Source of the DNA: Callorhinus ursinus
Lineage: Eukaryota; Chordata; Mammalia; Carnivora; Otariidae
DNA length: 64,000 bases
Reading direction: 5' to 3'
NCBI RefSeq assembly: GCF_003265705.1
Contig: NW_020313057.1
Coordinates: forward strand, 2,639,893-2,703,892
The notes beneath the pieces were generated by a model that was not told the DNA's origin, did not search any database, and saw only the letters and a list, made by a program, of their open reading frames with translations. Of the stretch, positions 23,212 through 35,124 are shown piece after piece. A program made the translations under genes and the position numbers. The number at the start of each line of letters is the position of its first letter. Position 1 is the stretch's first letter.

Positions 23212-26200
23212 TGAGGTCACAAATCAGGTCTCAACCGGTACCAAAAGATTGGGATTATTCCCTGCATATTTTCAGACCACAGTGCTTTGAAACTAGAACT
23301 CAATCACAGGAGGAAAGTTGGAAAGAACTCAAATACATGGAGGCTAAAGAGCATCCTACTAAAGAATGAATGGGTCAACCAGAAAATTAAAGAATTTAAA
23401 AAATTCATGGAAACCAATGAAAATGAAAACACAACTGTTCAAAATCTTTGGGATGGAGCAAAGGCAGTCCTGAGAGGAAAGTATATAGCAATACAAGCCT
23501 TTCTCAAGAAACAAGAAAGGTCTCAAATACACAACCTAACCCTACACCTAAAGGAGCTAGAGAAAAAACAGCAAATAAAGCCTAAACCCAGCAGGAGAAG
23601 AGAAATAATAAAGATCAGAGCAGAAATCAATGAAACAGAAACCAAAAGAACAGTAGAACAGATCAACGAAACTAGGAGCTGGTTCTTTGAAAGAATTAAC
23701 AAGATGGATAAACCCCTGGCCAGACTGATCAAAAAGAAAAGAGAAATGACCCAAATCCACAAAATCATGAATGAAAGAGGAGAGATCACAACACCAAAGA
23801 CATACAATTATAAGAACATATTATGAGCAACTATATGCCAGCAAATTAGATAACCTGGAAGAAATGGATGCACTCCTAGAGATGTATCAACTACCAAAAT
23901 TGAACCAGGAAGAATTAGAAAACCTAAACAGACCAACAACCACTAAGGAAATTGAAGCAGTCATCAAAAATCTCCCAACAAAAAGCCCAGGGCCAGATGG
24001 TTTCCCAGGGGAATTCTACCAAACATTTAAAGAAGAATTAATACCTATTCTCCTGAAACTGTTCCAAAAAATAGAAATGGAAGGAAAACTTCCAAACTCA
24101 TTTTATGAGGCCACCATTACCTTGATCCCAAAACCAAAGACCCCATCAAAAAGGAGAATTACAGACCAATATCCTTGATGAACATGGATGCAAAAATTCT
24201 CACCAAAATACTAGCCAATAGGATCCAACAGTACATTAAAAGGATTATTCACCATGACCAAGTGGGATTTATCCCTGGGCTGCAAGGTTGGTTCAACATC
24301 CGCAAATCAATCAACGTGATACAATATATTAACAAAAGAAAGAACAAGAATCATATGATCCTGTCAATAGATGCAGAAAAAGCATTTGACAAAGTACAGC
24401 ATCCTTTCTTGATCAAAACTCTTCAGAGTATAGGGATAGAGAGTACATACCTCAATATCATAAAAGCCATCTATGAAAAACCTACAGCGAATATTCAATG
24501 GGGAAAAACTGAGAGCTTTCCCCCTAAGGTCAGGAACACGGCAGGATGTCCACTCTCACCACTGCTATTCAACATAGTATTAGAAGTCCTAGCCACAGCA
24601 ATCAGACAACAAAAAGAAATCAAAGGCATCCAGATCGGCAAAGAGGAAGTCAAACTCTCACTCTTTGCAGATGATATGATATTTTATGTGGAAAACCCAA
24701 AAGACTCCACCCCAAAACTGCTAGAACTCATACAGGAATTCAGTAAAGTGCCAGGAGATAAAATCAATGCACAGAAATCAGTGGCATTCCTATACACCAA
24801 CAACAAGACAGAAGAGAGACAAATCAAGGAGTCGATCCCATTTACAATGGCACCCAAAACCATAAGATACCTAGGAATAAATCTAACCAAAGAGGCAAAG
24901 GATCTGTACTCAGAAAACTATAAAATACTCATGAAAGAAATTGAGGAAGACACAAACAAAAGGAAAAACGTTCCATGCTCATGGATTGGAAGAACATTGT
25001 GAAGATGTCAATGCTACCTAGTGCAATCTACACATTCAATGCAATCCCCCTCAAAATACCATCCACTTTTTTCAAAGAAATGGAACAAATAATCCTAAAA
25101 TTTGTATGGAACCAGAAGAGACCCCGAATAGCCAGAGGAATGTTGCAAAAGAAAAGCAAAGCTGGCGGCATCACAATTCCGGACTTCAAGCTCTATTACA
25201 AAGCTGTCATCATCAAGACGGTATGGTACTGGCACAAAAACGGACACATAGATCAATGGAACAGAATCGAGAGCCCAGAAATGGACCCTCAACTCTATGG
25301 TCAACTCATCTTTGACAAAGCAGGAAAGAATGTCCAATGGAAAAAAGACAGTCTCTTCAACAAATGGTGTCGGGAAAATTGGACAGCCACATGCAGAAGA
25401 ATGAAACTGGACCATCTCCTTACACCACACACAAAAACAGACTCCAAATGGTTGAAAGACCTAAACGTGAGACAGGAGTCCATCAAAATCCTAAAGGAGA
25501 ACACAGGCAGCAACCTCTTCGACCTCAGCTGCAGCAACTTCTTCCTAGAAACATCACCAAAGACAAGGGGAGCAAGGGCAAAAATGAACTATTGGGATTT
25601 CAACAAGATAAAAAGCTTTTGCACAGCAAAAGAAACAGTCCACAAAACCAAAAGATAACCGACAGAATGGGAGAAAATATTTGCCAATGACATATCAGAT
25701 AAAGGGCTAGTATCCAAAATCTATAAAGAACTTATCAAACTCAACACCCAAAGAACAAATGATCCAATCAAGAAATGGGCAGAAGACATGAACAGACATT
25801 TTTCCAAAGAAGACATCCAAATGGCCAGCAGACACATGAAAAAGTGCTCAACATTGCTCGGCATCAGGGAAATCCAAATCAAAACCTCAATGAGACACCA
25901 CCTCACACCAGTCTGAATGGCTAAAATTAACAAGTCAGGAATGACAGATGTTGGCGGGGATGCGGAGAAAGGGGAACCCTCCTACACTGTTGGTGGTAAT
26001 GCAAGCTGGTGCAACCACTCTGGAAAACAGTGTGGAGGTTTCTCAAACAGTTGAAAATAGAGCTACCATATGATCCAGCAATTGCACTATGGGTGTTTAC
26101 CACAAAGATACAAATGTAGGGATCCGAAGGGGTACGTGCACCCCAATGTTTATAGCAGCAATGTCCACAATAGCCAAACTGTGGAAAGAGCCAAGATGTC

Positions 26201-26379
26201 CATTGGCAGATGAATGGATAAAGAAGATGTGGTATATATACACAATGGAATATTATGCAGCCATCAAAAGGAATGACATCTTGCCATTTGCAATGACGTG
26301 GATGGAACTGGAGGGTGTTATGCTGAGTGAAATAAGTCATTCAGAGAAAGACATGTATCATATGACCTCACTGATATGA
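23212..26379 (+). pseudogene. L1 ORF2 remnant (endonuclease tail, reverse transcriptase, C-terminal domain)
   Basis: L1 ORF2p nicks target DNA and reverse-transcribes L1 RNA. Here the frame opens with the end of the endonuclease ([10 protein letters not shown] at about 23268-23297). Next come the conserved [12 protein letters not shown] region, KSPGPDG (reverse-transcriptase fingers, near 23980), [10 protein letters not shown] (first catalytic Asp, near 24370), [10 protein letters not shown] near 24543 and the catalytic FADD at 24664-24675, all readable. The C-terminus [18 protein letters not shown] ends in a TGA at 26377-26379. The reading frame shifts near 23800, 24170, 24990 and again between 25660 and 26090, and a stop follows VHKTKR at 25656-25658. 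A paired +1/-1 indel around 24520-24545 garbles a few residues before GCPLSP. It cannot make full-length protein. Confidence 0.93.
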
Positions 26380-26811
26380 GGAATTCTTAATCTCAGGAAA
26401 CAAACTGAGGGTTGCTGGAGTGGTGGGGGGGTGATAGACATTGGGGAGGGTATGTGCTATGGTGAGTGCTGTGAATTGTGCAAGACTGTTGAATCACAGA
26501 TCCGTACCTCTGAAACAAATAATGCAATATATGTTAAGAAATAAAAAAGAAAAAGATAGCAGGAGGTGAAGAATGAAGGGGGGGAAATCAGAGGGGGAGA
26601 CCAATCATGAGAGACGATGGACTCTGAAAAACAAACTGAGGGTTCTAGAGGGGAGGGGGGTGGGGGGACGGGTTAGCCTGGTGATGGGTATTAAAGAGAG
26701 CATGTTCTGCGTGGAGCACTGCGTGTTATGAACAAACAATGAATCATGGAACACTACATCCAAAACTACTGATGTAATGTATGGTGATTAACATAACAAT
26801 AAAAAAATTTA
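26380..26811 (+). repeat. Two-module L1 3' UTR
   Basis: Two related blocks each begin with 'aaacaaactgagggtt' (26398 and 26629), then a G-rich stretch, a 'gtgatagacattgggg' or 'gtgatgggtattaaag' line and a tail ending in an A-rich run (near 26540-26565 and 26800-26811). I associate this arrangement with recent arctoid L1 subfamilies. G-rich tracts such as 'ggggaggggggtgggggg' could form quadruplexes. Confidence 0.7.
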
Positions 26812-26824
26812 AAAAAATATTTAG

Positions 26825-27085
26825 AGAACCTACCATATTCCAGGCACTGTTTTAGGTTCAGCAATGAACAAAACAGATAGTAATTGCTATTTTCATTAAG
26901 CTAAGGTGGTCCCCCTGGTAGTGTAATAGTAAGTAAATTATATAGCATGTTAGTGATAAAATACTAAGGAATAAAAGAAAAAGTAGTCACGTAAGGGTGA
27001 CACGTGTTTGACATTTCATATGGTCTGGTCAGGGTAAGCTTCACTGAGAAGTGACATTTGAGCAAAACCCTGAAGGTGAGTCAAG
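26825..27085 (+). mobile_element. Ancient repeat, right part after L1 insertion
   Basis: 'ctaccatattccaggcactg', 'tttaggttcagcaatgaaca', 'agtgacatttgagcaaaacc' and 'ctgaaggtgag' are the same unnamed ancient family. It is continuous with the sequence left of 23199 once the L1 is removed, and is cut again by the SINE at 27102. Confidence 0.5.
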
Positions 27086-27101
27086 TCCAGGAAAATTTCT
27101 T

Positions 27102-27309
27102 TTTTTGTATTTTTTTAAAAGATTTTTATTTATTTATTTATTCAACAGAGAGAGATAGTAAGAGCAGGAACACAAGCAGGGGGAGTGGGAGACGGAGAAG
27201 CAAGCTTCCTGCCAAGCAGGGAGCCCAATGCAGGGCTCAATCCCAGGACCCTTGGGCCATGATCTGAGCCAAAGGCAGATGCTTAACGACTGAGCCACCC
27301 AGGCACTTC
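27102..27309 (-). mobile_element. CAN SINE with perfect 16-bp TSD, antisense
   Basis: T-rich tail and (tta)n at 27111-27143, then 'gagcccaatgcagggctcaa' and 'actgagccacccaggca' at the head. The TSD 'tccaggaaaatttctt' is at 27086-27101 and 27310-27325. It forms an inverted pair with the plus-strand SINE 278 bp downstream. Confidence 0.97.
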
Positions 27310-27587
27310 TCCAGGAAAATTTCTTAACTGTCACTGGATGAGTAGCAGAAATCAAAGAATGGATGGAGGATCACAGTGCCAGTGCTTCTACTGACTCAAA
27401 GAAGACCACTGACAAAGGTGCTCTTTTTCATTCCCAAATCTCAGCAGCAATGTGTCTTTATTCAACTAATTTGTCTTGGGCAGTGATTTTCATGTCTTTT
27501 AACTTTTGTTTTTAAGGAAAATTAATGAAATGTCCTTTTCAAAGGAAATTTTATTTGAAACCCCAATACATAAAACTGATAAAACAG

Positions 27588-27771
27588 GGCGCCTGGGTGG
27601 CTCAGATGGTTGAGCGTCTGCCTTCGGCTCAGGTCATGATCCCAGGGTCCTGGGATCGAGTCCCGCATCGGGCTCCCTGCTCCTTGGGAGCCTGCTTCTC
27701 CCTCTGCCTCAATCTCTCTCTCTCTGCCTCTCTCATGAATAAACAAACAAAAAAAAAATCTAAAAAAAAAA
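27588..27771 (+). mobile_element. CAN SINE with perfect 16-bp TSD
   Basis: Head 'ggcgcctgggtggctcagat', 'tcctgggatcgagtcccgca', pyrimidine-rich middle and A-rich tail. The TSD 'aaaactgataaaacag' is at 27572-27587 and 27772-27787. Low divergence from the consensus suggests a young copy. Confidence 0.98.
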
Positions 27772-27789
27772 AAAACTGATAAAACAGAG

Positions 27790-29033
27790 CCATTCTTGGG
27801 ATTCAAAGCTCCCTTTGTTGCCTATCAAGCTCCCCGGGGAAGTGTATCTCAGTGCTAGCTCTCTGAATTTGAAGAGCTTCTATTCAGGTCAAGCTTCCCC
27901 TTGTTGGTTAAGCTATGTCTTCACCTGGAGATATCCTGCCCATATTACTCCACCCTGTATGGTGCATGTGTCTTTATATTTCATGGACTCAGTTCTTTTT
28001 GGGGAGGAGAGGAAGAATGGTGAGTGGGTTCTTTGACCTCTTTCTCAAAACATGACCATCAGTTTATTAAACCAAAGTCATTAACTAAAAAGAAGAGAAG
28101 ATCAGTTTGGTGGGCCTACAGAGAGAGTTCTTAATTACAACCAAGATCAATAATGTATTTTATTAGCATTAACCGATGTCAAAACACACACTGAGTCTGG
28201 TGCCTGAGATCCAGGTTCTTTTCACTGTCCAAACTTCTTTGGAGAAACAGTTAAAATATTGCTCAAAGATGATTCTGTAGCACTTGTTAAGTCATACAAA
28301 ATTTATTCAGAAAGTTGGGGAGTTATGTGTGGAAAGAAGAGGGGAGGAAGAATAATATCAACTTGTCACATGTGACATCAGAAAAGAACTAACAGTGCTA
28401 GGGTCCAGGTTTAAAGGAACTAGTGGGTTTTCAGGAATTATATTTAAAGAGGACTATTCTCATGGAATCTGTGTTTGGTGGGGCAGAGGGTGACCTCTGG
28501 TTTTCCTGGAGATAGAGATTCACATCTTTCTCCACTATGTTTGCTTTCCCTAACAGACTTTTTCGTAGGCTAGTGTGGTGATCAAACTGGATGCTGTCTG
28601 GCCTAAAACACAGAGCTCCTCTCCTCCCTAGTTCCCTCCTGCCCCCTGGGGGATGGGGCAGAAAATCCCCTCTTGTAGGCTCACTCTCCTTCCATCTTCA
28701 CATCAGGGCCTGGCTGGAGGCATCACTACTCTGACACTCTAAGCTTCTCCTATATCTTGATATCTGGCTTTTGCCTTGTTCCTTGGGCCTGATTGTCTCG
28801 ACAGTCTCTTCAATACCTCGGCTCCTGCCTTGCTCTTTCCATTCTATAGTCCAGAGTCCTGCCCCTGACTGGGCACCCTGATTCTGGCTGGCATATTTTC
28901 TGCTACTTCTCTGATACCAAAGCCATGGGGAGCCCCACCATAGCGCTGCCTGGTTGCTGGGAAATCCTCATATCCCATGCTGACTGCTGTTGGGGCTCAT
29001 GTCACTAAACCGACCTTCATGTCAAGATCTATT
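27790..29033. other. Unique DNA
   Basis: About 1.2 kb with a more GC-rich part at 28600-29000. No named repeat, exon or promoter could be supported. Confidence 0.35.
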
Positions 29034-29044
29034 AGAACTTTTTT

Positions 29045-29045
<1 letters not shown>

Positions 29046-29078
<33 letters not shown>

Positions 29079-29248
29079 AGCAGGGTCAGAGAGGGGGAGA
29101 GGGAGAGGATCTTATGCAGGCTCCACACTCAGCAAAGAGCCTGACGCAGAGCCCAACACAGGGCTCCATCTCACAACCCTGAGATCATGACTTAAGCCAA
29201 AATCAAGAGTCAGAAACTTAAAGTAACTGAGCCACTCAGGTGCCCCTC
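29046..29248 (-). mobile_element. Older CAN SINE, antisense, with 12-bp TSD
   Basis: Starts with a (GA)n run at 29048-29075. It contains 'gagcccaacacagggctcca', 'aaccctgagatcatgactta' and 'aaaatcaagagtcagaaact', the older type with the 'gactcttgatttt' box, and ends 'gccactcaggtgccc'. The TSD 'agaacttttttt' is at 29034-29045 and 29249-29260. Confidence 0.93.
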
Positions 29249-29330
29249 AGAACTTTTTTTAATCACAAGTGACAGAAAACTAACCTAAGCTTGCTTAAGC
29301 TAAAAAGAGGATGTATTGACTTGTAGCTTA

Positions 29331-29573
29331 TTTTTTTACGGCAATTTTAGGTTTTCAGAAAAATTGAGCAGAAAGTATAGAGTCTCCATATACCATCTCT
29401 TACACCATCTGTCTCCTGAATAGTTTTCTCTATTATTATCTTGTATTAGTGTGGTACATTTGTAACAACTGATGAAACAATACTGATACATTATTATTAA
29501 CTAAGTCCATAGTTTATCTTAGGGTTCACTCTTTGTGTATTACTTCTATGTACTTTGTATATAATACATATAC

Positions 29574-29604
<31 letters not shown>

Positions 29605-30236
29605 TTGTATATAGTATATGTACATTCTATATACTTTGGCAAGTATATAATGACACATATCCATCAGTATAGTGTCACACAGAATATTTTCACTGCCCTA
29701 AAAATGTCCTATGCTCCATCGAGTCATACCTTCCTTCCTCCCTCCACTCGAATTACTTTATAGTTTTGCCTTTTCCAAAATGTGATATGGTTGGAATCAT
29801 ACAGTATGTAGCCCTTAGCCATTTCACATTGGCTTCTTTCACTTAACAATAAGCACTTAAGTCGCCTCCATGACTTTTTGTGACTCTACAGCTCATTTAT
29901 TTTATATCTGAAAAATAGTCCATTGTATAGATGCACCATAGTTAATTTGTCCATTTACCTATTAAAGGAAATCTTGTTTGTTTCCAATTTGGGGCAATTA
30001 TGAATAAAGCTGCCATAGACATTCATGTGCAGGTTTTTGTGTGAACATGTTTTTAACTCATTTGGGAAAATGAGCAAAATTACTAGATTGTACAGTAAGA
30101 CTATGTTCAGCTTTTTAAGAAACAACCAAATTGTCCTCCAAAGATGGCTAGCTGTACCATTTCGCATTCTCAGCAATGAATGAGTTCTTGTTGCTCCACA
30201 TTCTTGTCAGCATTTGGGGGTGTTGGTGTTTTGGAA
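29331..30236 (-). mobile_element. Old L1 3' end, antisense
   Basis: Typical antisense L1 3' end: 'ggttttcagaaaaattgagc', 'tcactctttgtgtattactt', 'atggttggaatcatacagta', then the start of ORF2 C-terminal coding near 29950 ('cctattaaaggaaatcttg'). It is 5'-truncated. A (TA)n(CA)n tract lies at 29568-29601. Confidence 0.85.
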
Positions 30237-30539
30237 TTTAGCTAGTTAGTTGAATAGTCTAGGGGACAGACTAACTTTAGGCACAGCTGGATATCAAACA
30301 GTGTCATCAAGACTCTGCCTTTCTCTTTTCATCTCTCAGCTTTCCTTTCCACTGAGTCAGTTCCATTCTCTTGCAGGGATTTACCTTGTGGTGTCTCAAT
30401 AACTTTGTATTACATGCCTAAAATTCCAAGTCCAGCATAAGGAAGATACCTCTTTCCTAGTCATTCTAGAAAAAGTCCTACAACTTGAATCATGTATCCC
30501 TGAAACAATCCTTGTGGTCATAGGAATGCAATCTTTTTC

Positions 30540-30608
30540 TTTCATTCATTCATATTGAGCACCTACTATGTGCCAGGCACTGTTGTAGGCACTGATGATG
30601 TCTGAAAG
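30540..30608 (+). mobile_element. MIR-like or ancient repeat fragment
   Basis: 'ttcattcattcatattgagc', 'acctactatgtgccaggcac' and 'tgttgtaggcactgatgat' form a conserved-looking old repeat segment embedded in another repeat. Confidence 0.55.
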
Positions 30609-30854
30609 GCCTAAGTCACATATTTCAGGGGCAAAATCGATCCTCTATCAAAACCACATGAACTGAGAGCTGAGGAGGTCACGTCTTCTGGCAACAGAAG
30701 AAAGCTGGTTGGATCATGAATGCTAGGCAGGCAAAACTGCTAAGCATGCCATACCCAGTAGGTGGTTATAGTTCTTTGTTCTAGATCATTCCACCTTCTC
30801 CAAATCCAATAGTTACATGGCTCCTTTCTGGCCAAATCTTGAGGTAGGACATCA

Positions 30855-31320
30855 TGGCAGATTGACACTTTTGCCATTGAAAGGTGGAAGCTATTTCCCC
30901 TCCCTTTGAATCTAGGCTATTCTGTGATTACTTTGACTAACAGGGTATAATAGTAACATTATTCTACTTCAGGGCATGGCCTCTAAGAGTACTACCAGGT
31001 TTGTCTTGGTCTTTTGGAAGCTACCTGCCATGTTAGAAGTATGAATAACTTGACACCACCATGCTGGAAGAAGTCTAAGCCACAGAAAGGGGCCCAAGTG
31101 GAGAGAGACTTCAGACATGTGGGTGAGAAGGCCATCTTGGAAGGGTATCCTCTCGCCCTAGCCACCTCAGCTGATGCATGTGGGTGCATAAACTGCCCAT
31201 TCTAAGTCCTTTCCAAATTTCTGACCCCACAATTGTGAGCAAAATAAAGCTGCTTTAAGCCACTAGTTTTGGGATTGCTTGTTACACAGCAATAATATCC
31301 AGAACAGACAACTAGTATAA
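30855..31320 (+). mobile_element. MLT1-type (MaLR) LTR, old
   Basis: 'ggaagctatttcccctccct', 'ttgaatctaggctattctgt', 'gacatgtgggtgagaaggcc', 'gctgctttaagccactagtt' and 'ttgttacacagcaataatat' are the landmarks of an old MLT1-like LTR. The ending 'ttaagccact...ttgttacacagcaata' is characteristic. It is a solo LTR with no coding capacity. Confidence 0.65.
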
Positions 31321-31839
31321 CAACACAATCAACTGAAACTTAGCACACCAACCCATTCAGCCCTAACCATTGGTTAGTTGTAATGTTCAGACACCCAGCA
31401 ATCACTAGTCCTACAGGCAGTCCTGTAGGTGCTGTTGACCTAATTTTGTATTTTTGCATCTAACCTCCTTTTTCAGATGGTGTGTGACATGCTTCAGGCT
31501 ACCCAGAAATAGGCTACCACTGGGAATCCTAAGGGAATGTTTTGGGGCTGAAAGGGCCCTGAGAGACCATCTCATTTTACAGATAAGATTTGAGCAGACT
31601 AAGGATGTTAAGGGGCGTGGCTGTGGTCAGGAGAAATAGCCTGGCCTGGAATCCAAGAAAACCATCACTTACATCACTTTCTAGTCAACAATCAATTCTC
31701 TATACAAATGCATGTGCTCAGTGGTAGTGTGGATAATTCCAACTTTGCTTTGAAATACACTTTGTCTTTTCCCTAACTCTCCCTCCCAACAAACTCACTA
31801 TTCTCACTGCTTTATCTTATCTAATTTAGGACTGTTTTA

Positions 31840-32090
31840 AGACAAACTTGGGCTCTGGAGTCAGATGTACATTCAGGTCCGTTTTCAGCCATTTATTACC
31901 TTTGTAATAAGTTGATTACAATTCCTGTGTTTTAGCTTCTTTAGCTGTGGAATAGGGAAAATGTCTTTCCTGGTCGTTATACATATGTATGTATAAATAC
32001 TGTTAAGTTCCAGGGAGGTTTTGTGTGTAAATTGTTTCCCATAACACTGGCACATGGTAAGTGTCCCAGTGGTGGCACTAGCTGTTGCTG
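31840..32090 (+). mobile_element. MIR SINE
   Basis: 'cttgggctctggagtcagat', 'cagccatttattacctttgt', 'cctgtgttttagcttcttta' and 'cactggcacatggtaagtgt' follow the MIR order from core to tail. Confidence 0.7.
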
Positions 32091-33430
32091 AGTGTCAGGA
32101 GAATTAGGTTCTCAGAGACAGAGCTTTTGTCCACGAACAAGTCATGTTCCAAAATGTTCAGCAAGTTTTACATCACCATCAGTCAGTGGTGTAAATTGCA
32201 TTTTCAGATGGAGAAAAAATATAAGCTGAACTGGTACCTAGTCTAAGTAAAGTCAATGAACTAGAGAGAGCAGTACTCCACAGGGACGGACTGGCCTATT
32301 GGCCTGGGGAGCATTTTCAGAGAAATCTCTTGGTTGGGGAAGATAAACTTATCTTAGAACATTTCCCTGTGGAAATAAAATGCTTTTTCTGATGAAAGGA
32401 AGTGCTTTTCTTCATTCTTATCCCCTCTCCTCTCTCTCTCCTACTTCCCTGTTTTCCTCAGATCATCCAGACTCCAACTCTGTGATATATGAATAAAAAA
32501 GAAACCATCTGAGCAAAACAAAAGGGCCTACTGTAAAGCAGAGATGAATGGAGTCTCTTTGCTTTTTCTCAGAGCTCTGACAAGATCTCTGGCTCCACAG
32601 TGCTCTGGGAATTCCTCTGGGCTCATTTGCTTTATTGCCTCCTTTATTTCTTCTTCCCTTATTCCTTTGTCCTGTGAGTTCACAGAACTTCATGCTCCTT
32701 ACTCTTTCTCAGGCAGTGAGGTCTTTCCTCAGGCTGTCAACAGAGCCTTCTAGTGCTACCTTCCTATTTGAGGGCTGGGGGATGACATTATCAAGGCTCC
32801 AGTGGATTCCTCTGCAGATTTAAGCCACAACATTCACTCTGTATTCTACTGCACATTTCCTATTGATTCATTTAAAATCTATTTTTAGTTGATCCTTTCA
32901 ACATTACAGCATTGACTATCCTGAAATAATATTACATGCTTGCAAGTGAAAATAAATCCCAGCAATAGTTACCCGTGTCTGGAGTTAAAATAAATTTTTG
33001 GAAATGAACAGTTAATGATTTATGATGTTTGTACTTAGTAAAGGTTTTTAGTGTATCTTGGACTTAGAAAATAGCACTGATTTATAGAGCTAGTGAAGGA
33101 GAATTGAGTGATAATGGGGTTTGGTTTTTTTATTTTACAGCAGAGTTACTGTACTTTATAAAGTATTGTTCAATTTAGTCTTAATGGATGGTCTTAATTG
33201 TGAATCTATAAGAATCTATAAGAAAGCTATCCCAAACAGTTTGGTTTGTCCCTTAGACTGGGTGGGAAGGGGGAGTGGGGACTACTCATACCACCAGAGG
33301 CCTGAAAATAGGTTGACAAATTTATGGCAAGGTATTATTTCTTTTAACTTCAGAAGCAACACAGTAGACATGGGTTTTATATTCTATCATTCATTCATTT
33401 AACTCTTACTATCTCTTTGCTGTTTTATTT
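32091..33430. other. Unique DNA
   Basis: About 1.3 kb without a recognised repeat. Overlapping short frames at 32463-32823 on both strands have no exon support. Confidence 0.35.
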
Positions 33431-33894
33431 ATCCTTCCATTAATTTATCAAACCATTCAACAGATATTTATTGACTAGTGCCAAGTACTGACCACATAAA
33501 ATAAGTTATATAGGAAGATCCAATCATACTATTGAACCACTGGCCGAGCAAGTAAGTCCCAATACTTCTTCAGCTATTTTGGCCTCACTTTCTGATTCAG
33601 TTGTCAGAAAGACAAAGATATAAATATTTTTTGGCTGTGTCAAACCCCCCGCCCCAGTCTCCTCCGAATCCTATTTTCTCCCCACATAGCTTCTTCCCTT
33701 TACAATCCAACCTGGATTCTGGGGTATACAACTTCTGGCATTCTCCTGCCAACACCCTCATTTCCTGAACAAAGTCTGCATCCACCTGGCAGACACACAA
33801 CTTGGATTATTCCAACCAACCATCTACTTCCTCTAGCTCTACATGTGAGTTTCTGAGAACTGCTGAAGGAAGTGACAATTGGACCACAGCTGTC
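33431..33894. other. Mostly unique, with a short ancient-repeat opening
   Basis: 'ccattcaacagatatttatt' near 33452 is a fragment of an old repeat; the remainder is not assigned. A C-rich run 'accccccgccccag' lies near 33644. Confidence 0.35.
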
Positions 33895-34615
33895 ACTGAA
33901 GTCATACATTCATTCTAGAATGCCAGGCATGGTTTAAGCACCAACGTGCAACAAACAAGGCAGATGAATTCCCTGTTCTTACGGAGCATACATTCTTGTG
34001 CAGAGACAAACAAGAAAGAAAGGAATAAATAAAAATATGATAGCCATAATTTCCCTGCAGAGAATTATACTGCATTGTTGTGAAAGCTAGTGACCAAATG
34101 GCTATCCCAAATTCAGTGTTCAGAGAAGGCCTCTCAGATGTAGTGACTTTTAGATTGAGATCCGAATGAACAGAAGGAGCTAGTCATGCGAAGATCAGAG
34201 GACTAGCATTCTCGGCTAAAGAACAGAACTGGTACCAATGCCCTGGGAACGAGCTTGGTGTACTCAAAAAGGAAATCCAGAGGCAGCTGGAACACCACGC
34301 ACAGGAGATAAAGATGCAGAGGTAGGTAGTGGCCAGATTAAAAAAAACCAAAAAACAAAAAACGGGGTTGTATAAGTCAGGAAAGGAGTTTAGACTTTAC
34401 TGGAAATTTGAAAAAAAAAGATTTTAAGCAAGTGAATGATACAATCTGACTTACTTTTCTAAAACTTTGGTTCCTATGCAGAGAAGGAATTAAGGACAAA
34501 AGTAATGGGGTAGAAGGCACGATAACCGTTACATCTGGAGCTTGAACAATTAGGTAGGTAGCAGTGGCATTTATGATGTGGGGAAATTCAAGAAAGATAA
34601 GGTTTAAGGGGAAAT
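33895..34615 (+). mobile_element. Ancient long repeat, part 1
   Basis: 'cattctagaatgccaggcat', 'gaattccctgttcttacgga', 'gagaaggcctctcagatgta', 'ggaacgagcttggtgtactc', 'ggaaaggagtttagacttta' and 'agcaagtgaatgatacaatc' are in consensus order for the unnamed long ancient family. It continues at 35125 and 36013 after two L1 interruptions. Confidence 0.6.
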
Positions 34616-35124
34616 ACCGAGGATCTCCGATGGCATAGCAATTCCACGTCTAAGAAAATATCCGATAGAAATGAGTGTTTATAGCCAACAAGAGACATGT
34701 ATGAGAATGTTCACGCAGCTTTATTCATACTAATCTAAGCTGTAGTTAATCTAAATGCCTATCAACAGGAGTATGGATAAACACATTGTGATATAGTCAC
34801 ATACAGAATACACAATATACGCAGCTGTGAAAAAGACTACACAACTGATATATACAACAACCTGAAAGAATCTCACAGACATTAGGTTGAGTGAAAGAAG
34901 CCAGACCCAATTTATAAGAAGTTCAAGAACAGGCAAAACTAATCAATAGTGATATTGGATGGGCAGAAGTATTGACTGGGGAGAAGCATGAAGGAATATT
35001 CTGGTCAGATGGAAACATCTGAATCTAGGTGGTGGGTCTACAACAGTATAATTTATCAAGTTACACACTTGATTTGTATTAACTATATAAGCTACATCTC
35101 ATTTTAAAACATACTTTTTTGGGG
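34616..35124 (+). mobile_element. Old L1 3' end
   Basis: 'gcatagcaattccacgtcta', 'agctttattcatactaatct', 'tgcctatcaacaggagtatg', 'aaagaagccagacccaattt' and 'acacacttgatttgtattaa' are ORF2 C-terminal and 3' UTR landmarks of an old L1. It ends in an A-rich segment near 35104-35115. Confidence 0.8.

Larger units (their letters stand above)
23212..26811 (+). mobile_element. 3.6-kb 5'-truncated carnivore L1 with 13-bp TSD
   Basis: The TSD 'aaaaaatatttag' occurs at 23199-23211 and 26812-26824 and brackets the element. It starts at the end of the ORF2 endonuclease domain, carries the whole reverse-transcriptase region and the C-terminus, then a 3' UTR made of two G-rich modules, ending '...aataaaaaaatttaaaaa'. 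The insertion interrupts an older repeat that resumes at 26825. Relatively good ORF preservation makes it one of the younger L1s here, but it is dead: 5'-truncated, without ORF1 or promoter, and frameshifted. Confidence 0.97.
29261..30780 (+). mobile_element. Ancient unnamed repeat split by an antisense L1 and a MIR-like segment
   Basis: Pieces 'aatcacaagtgacagaaaac', 'gcttaagctaaaaagaggat' (29270-29330), then 'taggcacagctggatatcaa', 'gtgtcatcaagactctgcct' (30280-30330) and 'acctctttcctagtcattct' follow in consensus order, interrupted by the L1 at 29331-30236. It is the same family as 7025-7270. Confidence 0.4.

Noticed and set aside
24175..25658. Functional reverse-transcriptase gene
   Set aside because: It is L1 ORF2 with several frameshifts, a premature stop, no ORF1 and no promoter.
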